This document shows, piece after piece, positions 13,694-24,421 of a DNA stretch of 64,000 nucleotides. The notes under the pieces were generated by a model. The model was given only the letters and a program-made list of their open reading frames with translations, had not been told where the DNA came from and made no database searches. Location: NCBI RefSeq assembly GCF_003573695.1, contig NC_039358.1:158772920-158836919 (forward strand), written 5' to 3'. Positions within the stretch are counted from its first letter, which is position 1. The number at the start of each line of letters is the position of its first letter. The DNA is from Papaver somniferum. Its lineage: Eukaryota > Streptophyta > Magnoliopsida > Ranunculales > Papaveraceae. The translations under genes were made by a program, and so were the position numbers.

Positions 13694-13894
13694 TGTTAGA
13701 GCATTGCTCGGTCGAACTCGCATGCGTTGCTATCTCAAGAATGTTTGCCAATGTTAGTGATCAAAACTATAAGTCTCGATTCTACTATAGCTAAGTCTCG
13801 GACTAGGATAAAAAGTGTAGTTGAGCTCAAGGACTTCATGGCGATTCATCGTACAAGAAGAAGAACTACTCAAAGAACCGGTGGAACTTCTCGA
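13694..13894 (+). repeat. outer Copia-type LTR, 5' fragment (unit 1)
   Basis: It begins TGTTAGAGCATTGCTCGG directly after CTAAC (13689-13693), the target duplication matched at 48667-48671. After 201 bp it is interrupted by a second LTR start at 13895. The rest of the same LTR follows the inner element (34565-35762, and complete at 46446-48666). With no internal region of its own it reads as a solo LTR of about 2.4 kb that later received the inner element. Confidence 0.85.
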
Positions 13895-16243
13895 TGTTAG
13901 AGCATAGATAGGTCAACCTCGTATGCGTTGCTATCTCAAGCATGTTTGTCAATGTTAGTGATCAAAACTATAAGTCTTGATTTCTAGCCTACATAGCTAA
14001 GTTTCGGACTAGGATAGAAAAGTGTAGTTGAGCTCAAGGACTTCATGGCGATTCATCATACAACGACGAAGATCTATACAAGGAACCGTGGAACTTCATC
14101 AACAAAAAGGTATGTGGAGACTTGAACTTATCTATCACTCAAAATTCTATCTCTTCTATCTCCTACTTCTTATGAGATAAAAGTCGAATGCTATATAAAC
14201 TAGATCATACACATTTGACATTTCGAGCTGAGCATTCATTGCTTATCTTTTATCTCAAAATCGTGTGTTGGTAAAGCGTTTCGCTTTGATCAAGTTTATC
14301 TTCACCTAGTGACGAAAGTCATGAAAAGTTTCAATCACTTTGAGAATTGCTCTGACGTGAATCGATCTGTGAATAACGGCTACATAGCATCCTCTGAGAA
14401 TGTCTCAATTATTGAAATGAGAGTTTAGATTATATAACCATGTATTCCTTGAACCGAAGTTTTCGAACTTTGTTGATCAAGAGAAATCGGAAGGATTGTG
14501 TAATTGGCTTGCCAAGTCCGCGAACCTAGTTCGCAGACTCAGTCCGCGAACCCAGTCAGCGAACTGGCGGAAGTTCTTTTTCCGAGAATTTCTGCTGAGT
14601 TTGGAAAACTCAACCGATTAACTTAAGTCCGCGAACTTGTTTGTAAACTTAAGAAGTTATGATCTAAAGATGTGCTCTGAACATGAAACACTGAATTACT
14701 AAGGAATGCTTTATGCAAACCGTGGCTATAATGTTCATGAGCCGATTCAATCGAATCGAATCATATTTGCTTCAATTGTGTCTTGTGTAGTTACATAAGA
14801 TCTCATAGAAATTGAAAAACTCTGTAACTAGTTCATTTGAGTCAATCGAACTAGTTATGGTGAAGAAGAACAAGGTTAATATGAAATGCTCATATGGTTA
14901 ACCTTTTGGGTTACTATGTTAAACCAACATACACGTACATGTTTGGGCATAGTTTTCACGAACCCAGTAAACGTCTACCCAAGTGTGTGTGACAAGCTAA
15001 GTTTTCAATCTAACGGTTGAGAAATATTAGCTTGAATCTAAATCAGGTTTTCATCTAACGGTGAATATGGATTGCTTTGTAACTAAGGCAAAACCCTGAT
15101 TTGAAGTATATATAAAGGAGACATCTAGCATTGTGCAAAACTAATCCCCACACGTCTGTGTGCTACTAGTGCGCTCGCTAGAGTTGATCTCCATTAACCT
15201 TTGATTTTCTTCTCTAAAATCAGGTTAACGACTTAAAGACTTCATTGGGATTGTGAAGCCAGACCGATACTACTTTATTGTAGTTGTGTGATCTGATCTT
15301 GCATCTTCTATCGTACGAGTACAATCGATTGAATTGCTTGAGATCATGAGAGTTCTCCGATAGGCAAGATAAAGAAGTCAAAAACATCTTCGTCTTACTG
15401 TTTGTGATTCCTCGACAATCCTCTTGTGTAGTTAGGAAGGATTGTAAAGAGGTGATTGATTAATCTAGGTTGTTCTTTGGGAATATAAGACCGGATTATC
15501 AATTGGTTCTTGTTCACCTTGATTTTATATCAAAATATGGAACAAAACCTAGGGTTTATCTGTGGGAGACAGATTTATCCTTTTATAGACTTTTCTGTGT
15601 GAGATAGATCTGTTTATTATCAAGTCTGTGATTTTGGGTTACAACAACTCTTGGTTGTGGGTGAGATCAGCTAAGGGAATCAAGTGCGCAGTATCCTGCT
15701 GGGATCAAAGGCGTAGGAGTACAACTGTACCTTGTATCGGTGGGAGATTGATAGGGGTTCAACTATAGTCCAGTCCGAAGTTAGTTTGAAGTAGGCTAGT
15801 GTCTGTAGCGGCTTAATATAGTGTGTATTCAATCTGGACTAGGCCCCAGGGTTTTTCTACATTTGTGGTTTCCTCGTTAACAAAATTTCTGGTGTCTGTG
15901 TTATTTATTTTCCGCATTATACTTTATATAATTGAATAATACAGGTTGTGTGTTCGTGATCATCAATTTTAAATCCAACCTTTGGTTGTTGATTGATATT
16001 TATTGATACTTGGACATTAGTCTTTGGTACCGTCCAAGTATTCCTTGTATTTGATATAGACTCGCTATTGTTCTTAGCTTGAGTAAAAATCAAATCAAGA
16101 GAGAGATATTAACTCATTGAGATACTTTCTATGTAGATTGAGTCTGACTGTCTAGTTGATTCTCTAGCAAAGTATTTCGGATTTAGTCCATACAGATTGC
16201 TAATCGAAATATTGGGTGGTGTTGTTAGACCCCCGCTTTTTCA
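13895..16243 (+). repeat. Copia 5' LTR, copy 1 (2349 bp)
   Basis: It starts TGTTAG and ends TTTTTCA. A TATA-like box TATATATAAAGG lies at 15107-15118, upstream of a conserved CTAATCCCCACAC. A palindrome array with GTCCGCGAAC arms lies at 14515-14655. It differs from the 3' LTR by indels, notably lacking a roughly 120-bp duplication present there. Confidence 0.88.
14515..14655 (+). repeat. palindrome cluster in the LTR, upstream of the TATA box
   Basis: At 14516-14538, GTCCGCGAAC and GTTCGCAGAC flank the spacer CTA. A second GTCCGCGAAC follows with CCA and GTCAGCGAAC. A third site is framed by CTTAAGT and ACTTAAG (about 14623-14652). Equivalent clusters occur in every related LTR of the window. 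Confidence 0.75.
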
Positions 16244-16245
16244 AT

Positions 16246-16256
16246 TGGTATCAGAG
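16246..16256 (+). promoter_or_regulatory. primer-binding site, initiator Met-tRNA type
   Basis: TGGTATCAGAG lies 2 bp after the LTR end. It is the usual Copia primer site complementary to the 3' end of initiator methionine tRNA. The next base is A here and C in copy 2 (TGGTATCAGAGC). Confidence 0.9.
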
Positions 16257-16309
16257 AAGGCAAACACGTTTATGACCTCATCAGCCTTTGTTTGTAGCGA
16301 TCCGACTCT

Positions 16310-17641
16310 ATGGACAAAAGTACTATCTCTGATAACACAACATTAGTTCAGGGTTATTCAGATAAGTTTCAGAGATCTGAAACCTTTGAGAAAAACTCCT
16401 CATCGTCTCCTTCTGCCGAATCTGCGTTCAACTGGAAAAAATCGCTTGATAAACTGTTGGATGATCTTTCAGATGACAGTGATTCAGAAGAAGAATAGAG
16501 CGTTGATGAGGAAGTTTCTCAATACATCATGTTGTTTAATCGTGAATTAAAAGAAACCAAGACAACTGCTTCCCTGGGAAAATTCATGGGTCCTCTCTGT
16601 CAAGAAAACAGAAAATTGAGAAAACTCTTCAAGGGTTATGATGGTGGATACAAACTATTACAATCTACCGTTAAAGATCATGAAGAAGAGGTACGCTCAA
16701 AAAAACTGAATGCGATGATCTTCTTCGTAACCTAGGTGTGTTAAAAGAAAGGCTTGACGAAACTGAAGCAAGATATGAATCTCAGCGTAAATGGTTCAAG
16801 GATAAAGAACATCAGTTTCTTACCAAAGAAAAATCCTTGAAAACTGAACTTGCGGCTGTACTTGAGAAAGTAAAAACTCTGGAGGAAAATCTGAAGAGAT
16901 TCAACATTAGCTCTACAAATCTATCGTCTATGCTTGGAACATGTAAAGAACATCGTGATACACGTGGTCTGGGCTATAAAGGTATAGACATTCCAAGCAC
17001 AGGTAAGATCAACTTTGTTAGAGCCGTTAATAATGCTTCATGTGAAAGACCTGTGTCAGCTTGCAAGAACAAGGATTCTACTCCAATAAAGTCTACTAGT
17101 AAGAGAACCACTGAATAAATCCTTTCACTGCTATTTCTACGGGAACAAAGGACACTCTGAGCAAAGGTGTCGTCTTCGAAAAAGGAATGAAAAACTTCGT
17201 AACATTCTTGCGTGGATGTCTAAAGAAGTTGTTAAACATGTATCACAGATTGGCAGAATCAAGGACTTTCGCTATCAAGGGATGAAGTGTGATAAAGTTG
17301 ATCCTTGCCATGTTCCTTCGAAGGATTTCTACAAAGGAAAAAAAAAGAATGGCAAAAGTCTAATGGAGCTGTTAAATCAGTCTGAAAAGAGAAAAAGGAA
17401 CAGAAGGAAGAAAAGGTCAGGTTCCTCAAATTCTCTCAAAAAGGACTGTGAATCCAAGACTTCCAATTCAGACTTCTTACATGTCAACAATCGAGTCTCT
17501 GATCTGAAGATTCACATAAACAGACTAAGACGGAATATCAAGAAAACATGGAATGTTGTTAACCCAGGTACTTCTAAATCTTCTCTTGATAATACTTCTT
17601 CAACTAAACCAGGTAGTTTGTTAAATACCGATAAAAAGTAA
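16310..17641 (+). pseudogene. Copia gag remnant with CCHC zinc knuckle, copy 1
   Basis: The frame opens MDKSTISDNTTLVQG, passes an acidic stretch (DDLSDDSDSEEE), and meets an in-frame TAG at 16496. It then continues as a Glu/Lys-rich coiled-coil-like region (LDETEARYESQRKWFKDKEH). A frame change occurs at an A7 run near 16700. The zinc knuckle is near 17129-17170 (CYFYGNKGHSEQRC), with the second Cys of the CCHC replaced by Tyr. A basic tail (KRKRNRRKKRSGSS) precedes the stop at 17639-17641. Gag packages element RNA into virus-like particles. The N-terminal Gag core domain is not recognisable, and no pol follows. Confidence 0.75.
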
Positions 17642-17992
17642 AAAGAAGAAGTAAACAATGATGAGCAAGATGTTCATCTTATTACACCCTGACATGTTCA
17701 TGTTGCATCTCTTTTTAATTTCTGTCCTGTTAAAAAGGGATGATGTTGACTTTCAGGATTTTTCGTCTTGAGAAAGCTGTCAGGATTGTACTGCATTCGT
17801 TGTTACTTTATTCCATTTGCTCCTCAACATCTATATTTTTTGGGCTTCCTTGTCTATTATAAGCCCGTTTCTCTAGTACACGCACCAACCCTCACGAACG
17901 TCATGGTTCCTAGGGTTTGAAGGAATTCCTTATATATATATATAGTGTTCCAAAGGTGCAAAAAGATTTTCTAAAAGTCTTTTTGGTGCACA
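17642..17992 (+). other. spacer between gag remnant and second ORF
   Basis: This stretch is non-coding. It contains a (TA)n TATA-like run at 17931-17944, about 50 bp before the next ATG, and a CCTAGGGTTTG element at 17909-17919 resembling motifs common in plant 5' leaders. That could mean the second ORF has its own promoter, which is inference only. Confidence 0.4.
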
Positions 17993-18253
17993 ATGAAGGG
18001 AACCAACAAGGTTGATGATGTTGAGACATGTCCTATTGATATCTCATGCTTTCATGCTCTTGATCATGAAAACGAAGAAAAACTACCAGTTCAGATTTCT
18101 TCACAATTGGTAGGAAATCTTCTTGGAGACTTTAAGGTCGTTCGCGAACAACTTGGTATCGCAACACGGAATCTAGACTACCTAAAAAAAGAATTAAGGA
18201 AGGCAACTGAGGAACTTGTTCTTGTTCAATCCCTGGTTGCAGACAAGATTTAG
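17993..18253 (+). CDS. small accessory ORF of the non-autonomous Copia element, 86 aa, unknown function
   Basis: The product is 86 aa, starting MKGTNKVDD. Its C-terminal half has heptad-like hydrophobic spacing typical of a coiled coil (for example LDYLKKELRKATEELVLVQS). I recognise no family. It is repeated in copy 2 at 41811-42065 with frame damage. An ORF of nearly the same length and layout (84 aa, starting MKKP) occupies the matching place, upstream of the hairpin region, in the other Copia family at 52064-51810. It could be a Gag-derived piece, a captured host fragment or a lineage-specific accessory protein. Expression is unknown. Confidence 0.5.
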   Translation: MKGTNKVDDVETCPIDISCFHALDHENEEKLPVQISSQLVGNLLGDFKVVREQLGIATRNLDYLKKELRKATEELVLVQSLVADKI

Positions 18254-20114
18254 CGTTTCGTCTGATCTTGGTTCTAGTTGTTTACCTAGTATGTCTTCTT
18301 TTTTGGATTAGTTGGAAGAATAACTAGTGCTTTGAATAGCGATGATTGTGACTACACATAGCTATTTTTGTTTTCATCTTCTTATGTTATTTTTTAGGTT
18401 TTGGTTTTAAATTCTAAAATTATTTGGAGGATGATGTTTATTGCAGTATTTTAATGGTTTGTGATATTGCAATATTTTTATGGGATATGTATTGTTTACG
18501 TCCGTGAACTTGAAGGTCCCATATTGCAGTCAAAAGTAAAGTCGTTCATGAATCGGTATTCGTATGGATGAAAGGACGAATGGACTTTTGACATATACAA
18601 AAGTTATGCCTATGTAATCATGTATTTGATGAAAAATAGGATAAAATATTTTGTTCTACAAGGATAAAGTCTATTATGTTGTTATGATGGAAAATAGAAT
18701 AGATCCTTGTATGTTATCCACGGTATTGATCTTCATTGATCCATTTTATTATGTTTTACCATGAAGGCTCCATTGTGTGTCTTATGTTGAGCACATTACA
18801 ACTAAGTCGATTTACTTTGGCTTTGTTGGTTGTTCCATAAGATGCTATATGTCGAGCATTAGGAACTAAATTAATCAACTAGTTTGGTTATTTAGTACTC
18901 CATAAGTCTTCTTTCTTATGTCGAGTAAATGTACGGTTAAGGTTGTCATATTCTATGATGAACTTAGTCGGGGTTCCATAAGTTCTCTTATGTTGAGCCC
19001 AAAATAATTAAATTGATTACTTCGGTGATTAGTTTGGTTGTTTGTATTCCAATTAGATTAATTATAGGTTCTCTTGTAATTAATCTGGTTGAGTTTTCAT
19101 ATATTCCACAAGTTCTTGTGTTGAGTATATGAAAGGCTACACTATCATGTTCCTTGGTTAATGTATCCATATATTCCGTAAGGTTTTCCTTATATTGAGT
19201 ATTTGAACGGTTAAGTTAGTCATCTCCGTGTGATTGACTTAGTCGTAGCTCCGTGAGTTTACTTATGTTGAGCACTTTCAATTAAATTGATCACTTTTGT
19301 GGTTTGATTTAGTTGCATATTCCAATTGAATTAATCATGAGTTTAATTGTGATTAATTTGGTTGAGCTTTGGATATAGAAAATCATTCCTATGGTTTTTG
19401 GTGTCCAATAAAAAAAATCCTTATCTTCTTTCGAAATTAAGGTCGCTCTTGTTGTTCTCTCGGGAATGACATCAAATGGGGGAGAGTTCTTTTGAACTTT
19501 TGCTTAATGGTAATATCTTGCGGGGAGTGCGGCTGTGGAATTTTATAGGAGTTATCTTGTATCTTAAAACTCCTTGATGAATGTTGTTAGCTTCGGCTAT
19601 TAGATTGCATCTAAATTAAGTTGGTATGTATTTTTCTTTTGGTCGTGAAATGTCTCTTGTGGAAATTTCATTATGATCCCATCCTTGTACCTTTGCCAAT
19701 TTTATTGACAAAAAGGGGGAGAAATATTGTGGTTCACACTACAAATACATATGGTTTTTGGATCATTGTGTAAGGGGGAGTGGTTTCCATGATCGAGATG
19801 GAGTATTGACTAAGGGGGAGTGATACATATCACCTTAGTATTATTGTTAAAGTCGTGATACAATTGGACTTTGATGTTATATAATAATACTATGACACTG
19901 TATAATAATGATCGAGAATCTCGATTTCTCTCATTATTATAGCTACGGATCTTCAACAACGATGGTGCTAAACTTACAACCTTTGGGATCATTGGAGTAC
20001 TTGGAAGGACGAATATTTCAAGGAACGTTGAAGATTAGACTATGGAATAGGAGCCACTAAAGTTTATCTTTTTTGTATACCATATGTATTAACAGTTTTG
20101 TCACTAAAATTGAC
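18254..20114 (+). other. long non-coding 3' internal region of Copia copy 1
   Basis: About 1.9 kb of AT-rich DNA has no ORF of note. It contains the hairpin array at 18836-19358. Towards the end are G-rich tracts such as AAAAAGGGGGAG (near 19710) and TAAGGGGGAG (near 19772 and 19813), which look like extra polypurine tracts before the terminal one. Confidence 0.6.
18836..19358 (+). repeat. array of eight short hairpins, about 70-bp spacing
   Basis: Each unit carries a small inverted repeat, in most cases followed within a few bases by TTGAG or TCGAG. Arms include CATAAG/CTTATG (18901-18920 and 18977-18992), AGATTAATTA/TAATTAATCT (19055-19086), CACAAG/CTTGTG (19107-19120), GTAAGG/CCTTAT (19178-19193), CGTGAG/CTTATG (19252-19267) and AATTAATCA/TGATTAATT (19329-19358). 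Arm sequences differ but pairing is kept, often through compensatory changes or G-T wobbles. Copy 2 repeats this array near 42640-43170. Confidence 0.7.
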
Positions 20115-20126
20115 AAAGGGGGAGAT
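20115..20126 (+). promoter_or_regulatory. polypurine tract of Copia copy 1
   Basis: AAAGGGGGAGA followed by T directly precedes the 3' LTR start TGTTAGAGC at 20127. It is the expected primer for plus-strand DNA synthesis. Confidence 0.85.
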
Positions 20127-21728
20127 TGTTAGAGCATAGCTCAGTCAACCTCGCATGCGTTTCTATCTCAAGCATGTTTGTCAATGTTAGTGATCAAAAT
20201 TATAAGTATTGATTTCTAGCCTACATAGCTAAGTCTCGGACTAGGATAGAAAAGTGTAGTTGAGCTCAAGGACTTCATGGCGATTCATCATACAACGACA
20301 AAGATCTATACAAGGAACCGTGGAACTTCATCAACAAAAAGGTATGTGGAGACTTGAACTTATCTATCACTCAAAAGTCTATCTCTTCTATCTCCTACTT
20401 CTTATGAGACAAAAGTCGTATGCTATATAAACTAGATCATACACATTTGACATTTCGAGCTGAGCATTCATTTCTTATCTTTTATCTCGAAATCGTGTGT
20501 TGGTAAAGCGTTTCGCTTTGAACAAATTTATCTTCACCTAGTGACGAAAGTCATGAAATGTTTCAATCACTTTGAGAATTGCTCCGACGTGAATCGGTCT
20601 GTGAATATTGCTTATATTTTATCTCGAAATCGTGTGTTGGTAAAGCGTTTCTCTTTGAACAAATTTATCTTCACCTAGTGACGAAAGTCATGAAAAGTTT
20701 CAATCACTTTGAGAATTGCTCCGACGTGAATCGTTCTGTGAATAACGGCTATATAACGTCCTCTGAGAATGTCTCAATGATTGAAATGAGCGTTTAGATT
20801 ACATAACCATGTATTCCTTGAACCGAAGTTTTCGAACTTTGTTGATCAAGAGAAATCGGGAGGGTTGTGGAATTGGCTTTCCAAGTCCGCGAACCTAGTT
20901 CGCAGACTCAGTCCACGAACTATCGGAAGTTCTCGACCGAGAATTTCTGCTGGGATTTTCCTAATACTCGTTTGTGTGTTTAGTCCGCGAACTCAGTTCG
21001 CGAACTGGCGGAAGTTCTCTTTCCGAGAATTTATGCTGAGTTTGGAAAACTCAACCGATTAACTTAAGTCCGCGAACTTGTTTGTGAACTTAAGAGGTTA
21101 TGATCTAAAGATGTGCTCTGAACATGAAACATTAAATTACTAATGAATGCTTTATGCAAACCGTGGCTATAATGTTCATGAGACGATTCAATCGAATCGA
21201 ATCATCTTTGCTTCAATTGTGTTTTGTGTAGTTACATAAGATCTCATAGCGAACAACTGTGTAACTAGTTCATTTGAGTCAATTGAACTAGTTATGGTGA
21301 AGAAGAACAAGGTTAATATGAAATGCGCATATGGTTAACCTTTTGGGTTACTATGTTGAACCAACATACACGTACACGTTTGGGCATGGTTTTCATGAAC
21401 CCAGTAAACGTCTACCCAAGTGTGTGTGACAAGCTAAGTTTTCAATCTAACGGTTGAGAAATATTAGCTTGAATCTAAATCAGGTTTTCATCTAACGGTG
21501 AATATGAATTGCTTTGTAACTAAGGAAAAACCCTGATTTTAAGGCTATATAAAGGAGACATCTAGCATTGTTCAAAACTAATCCCCACACGTCTGTGTGG
21601 TACTAGTGCGCCCGCTAGAGTCGATCTCCATTAACCTTTGATTTTCTTCTCTAAAATCAGGTTAACGACTTAAAAACTTCATTGGGATTGTGAAGCCAGA
21701 CAGATACTACTTTATCATAGTTGTGTGA

Positions 21729-23279
21729 TGATAGGCGCATTTATGTGCCTAAATTGTCCTAAATGTTTCGTATCGTTGGTACTCGTTTTCGTCCTTATTA
21801 TGGTGTTTTGTGTATTTTTAGGTATTTTTGGAAAATAAATATTGTTGGAAAAATCGGCTCGAAAAATCACTCGGAACTCCCCCGGAGGACACTTGCTATA
21901 CGGAGCCCAGATTTGGTTAAGGGGAACCTCAATTACTAAGGGGAACCCCAAAAAGGCAGTTGCTATTCGCACCCCACAACTGGTTAGGGGGACACCATCT
22001 TCTTCGTTTGAAACTTAAAAATTGGCGGGAAAAATGTGGCAGCTCTCTGAGAATTTTCGATCGAAATTTGAAGATGTTATAGTGTGATTCAATGGCTAAA
22101 ACTTCACGGGAACGCTTGACTGAGATATACAGGCGTGGTATGGGATTCAAAATCATCCGGATTTGGTTGGATAATCGGCAGTGAAGAAAACAGGGTTGCT
22201 CGGGTTTTGGTTGCTCCATCACGAGTTATGTGTAGTTGGCGTGTGGATTGATAGAGTTTTACTTCTGGTGGAACGTGAAAACAATGCCTTGAGAGTATAT
22301 CGACATCAGCAGGCGTGTGAAGAGGCGAGAAAGGAAAGAAAATTTCCTTTATTATTTTTTCTTTACTGTCGAGATATGGGAAGATTTTCTGGAGTAATGA
22401 GCGAAGATTCTTAGTCCAAAGGTGTATAAATAGGCTACTGGGGTCGAGCAGAAAGGGGGATGGATAGTTAGGGAGACTTTAGAAGACAACAGAGGTGAGA
22501 AATCAAAGTTGCAGAGAACTCCATTGTTGCTGCTGGTGAAGAACACACGAAGAACAACGACCCACAGAAAACCATCGGTCATGCTACAGTGGAGCGGCAG
22601 ACTTATTTGCACAGTAACAGTGACACTAGGGCAGAATTATATGCAACAGTGACAGCTACACAAACCTTATATCATTCTTTGTAACAGTTTGGTTTGTAAC
22701 AGAAATAATTGTTACAAACCCGGTTTAAGCATTATTTCTCCCATTTTCTTCATTTGTAAACCCCTTGAGCAATAAAAATGATTTTTGAGCGTGTTTCCAA
22801 CATGATGATGAGCTAATTCTCCTACAACCAAGGCAGTGAGGAAGCTATTTACGCATGAATAGTTGGTAATCATTTATTTCCTCTAATTTATAATTTATAA
22901 TTCACTCAATCACTGCTTTTGCAGAGTTTTTAATTGTTTGCAAAAATTTTCTTCATTAGTTGTGATTCAATTAGATAGGTTATGCTTTGTTTAGATAATC
23001 TATGCTTAGGGATACAATTAATTTTCGAGAATTTTCCAGATTATTTGTGAATTAAGAAATAAGAGTCTTAAAATATAATTAGAGTTTTGGATTGTTTACC
23101 ATAATTTATTCATGTGTAATAGTGAAATCCGTGTCTTGGTTGTGTTCTAATATCTTGAAGTCAATTTTGTAATAAGTTTTCTTTGTTTTTAAATTTTTAT
23201 TAAGTCTAAAATTCATTGCCTTCACAAGTCTTAAAACAACACTTTTATCACTATCTACAACAACTTTGAATACACACCA
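21729..23279 (+). repeat. Athila 5' LTR (1551 bp)
   Basis: It starts TGATAGGCGCATTTATGTGC and ends CACACCA. The TATA box TATAAATAG is at 22425-22433. It matches the 3' LTR closely except near 21925-21970, where the 3' LTR carries an inverted patch. ORFs inside it on either strand are not genes. Confidence 0.93.
22425..22433 (+). promoter_or_regulatory. Athila LTR TATA box
   Basis: TATAAATAG is preceded by AAAGGTG and followed by GCTACTGGGG. The same element is present in the 3' LTR at 32758-32766. It is the likely core promoter of the element's genomic RNA. Confidence 0.75.
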
Positions 23280-23285
23280 AATTTT

Positions 23286-23302
23286 TGGCGCCGCCGACGC
23301 GG
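23286..23302 (+). promoter_or_regulatory. Athila primer-binding site
   Basis: TGGCGCCGCCGACGCGG lies 6 bp after the LTR end. The first 8 bases match the Asp-tRNA type site used by many plant Gypsy elements and the remainder is diverged, so the tRNA assignment is tentative. Confidence 0.65.
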
Positions 23303-24421
23303 ACTTGTCTTTAGGATAGAGTTTTTAGATTATTTTTTTTTTAGTTTTTTTTTAGTTTTTTTTTGTTATTCTTTACGTTTTTGGGTTTTTGTCTTTTCCT
23401 TTCAGATTTTGGGAATTTGGAGCGAAAGAAATTTTTGCCAAAGCTTTTGGCGAATATTTAAAGACTTGAAGTAAAAGGAAAAGCGAAAGGAGCTAAAGAA
23501 GAAGAATTTTTTTTTTATAGAAAAAGAGAAAAAAAAAGAGAGTGTTATTTTATTAGATTATATTAGGAATTCTTTTTATTTTGTATTTTTCTTTTGTTTT
23601 TGCACTTTATTTTTTGGACCTTTCTTTTGGATTTTGGACATTAATTTTTTTTAAAACCCTACGGAAGGGTAGATTAAATATTAAACTGCTTGCAGAGAAG
23701 GACGGTGATTACGATATCACCTCGGCCCCTCGGGTTCGTACACAACATAGGAGTTGTGGCCCGAGTCGACGACAACGGTTCATCCCCCGTCTGGAACGGG
23801 AGGTAAGTCTGTCGAAACACTCGCGAATCCCCTGTCAGCGAGTTACTGTATTCCTTCGTTTGCATATATGCTGAGGAACTGAAAACGGTTGTTTTAAATT
23901 CCTAGTAAAGGGAAAGGACTGGCCATACAAGATAAGGGTTCGGATTTTATCACCGTTCTCTTCTTGCCCGCCTTAGGAAAACGAAACCAAACGCGAACCT
24001 AAGCTTTAAAATTTGGAATAGAACAAGACTTATAGGGTAACGAGCTTAGTAGGAAAGTCGTTCGAAAAATATTGGTTACTCTTTTAGCATACTTCGAAGT
24101 TCACGATGGTTTCTGTGAGTTGAATGCGTGACTGCGCCGCCTTGTGATAGCGGTGAGGCCTTGGGTATCAAAGCTCCACTGAGCTTCCCTCGCCTCAATT
24201 CAACTTACTTTGACTTGGATTGATTCCAGAGGGGTTTGCTTAAATTGTAACGAATTTCCTTTCGAAGGATTAGAAGCTGGTCTAGAAAAAATCTAAGTGG
24301 AGCCATCATGCTTTTTGTTTCCTAGAAATCAGTAGGTTTGTTGTGGTGGAGTCAGCCTTGTTTGTGTTTGCATAGAACTTCCCTTCCTTTTAGGACTTTT
24401 TTCTTTTTCTTTTGTTAGTGT
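23303..24421 (+). other. Athila 5' untranslated leader
   Basis: About 1.1 kb lies between the primer site and the gag start. It is T-rich at first, then has no conserved protein signal. The short open frames at 23581-23874 and on the opposite strand look accidental. The leader would carry the packaging signal, but I cannot locate it. Confidence 0.6.

Noticed and set aside
14515..14655. Palindromes as Rho-independent terminators
   Set aside because: This is a plant nuclear LTR upstream of a TATA box, and the palindromes are not followed by T runs.
18836..19358. CRISPR-like regular repeats
   Set aside because: Repeats are degenerate hairpins in a plant retroelement, without conserved direct repeats, unique spacers or cas genes.
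16310..20126. A hidden pol gene in the Copia internal region
   Set aside because: No frame shows integrase, reverse transcriptase or RNase H motifs; the internal region is too short for Copia pol.
22181..22612. Open frames on both strands inside the Athila LTR
   Set aside because: They recur in the 3' LTR with changes, overlap the TATA box and have no protein family signal.
23674..23874. Overlapping frames on both strands in the Athila leader
   Set aside because: They lie in the non-coding leader between the primer site and gag, without recognisable content.
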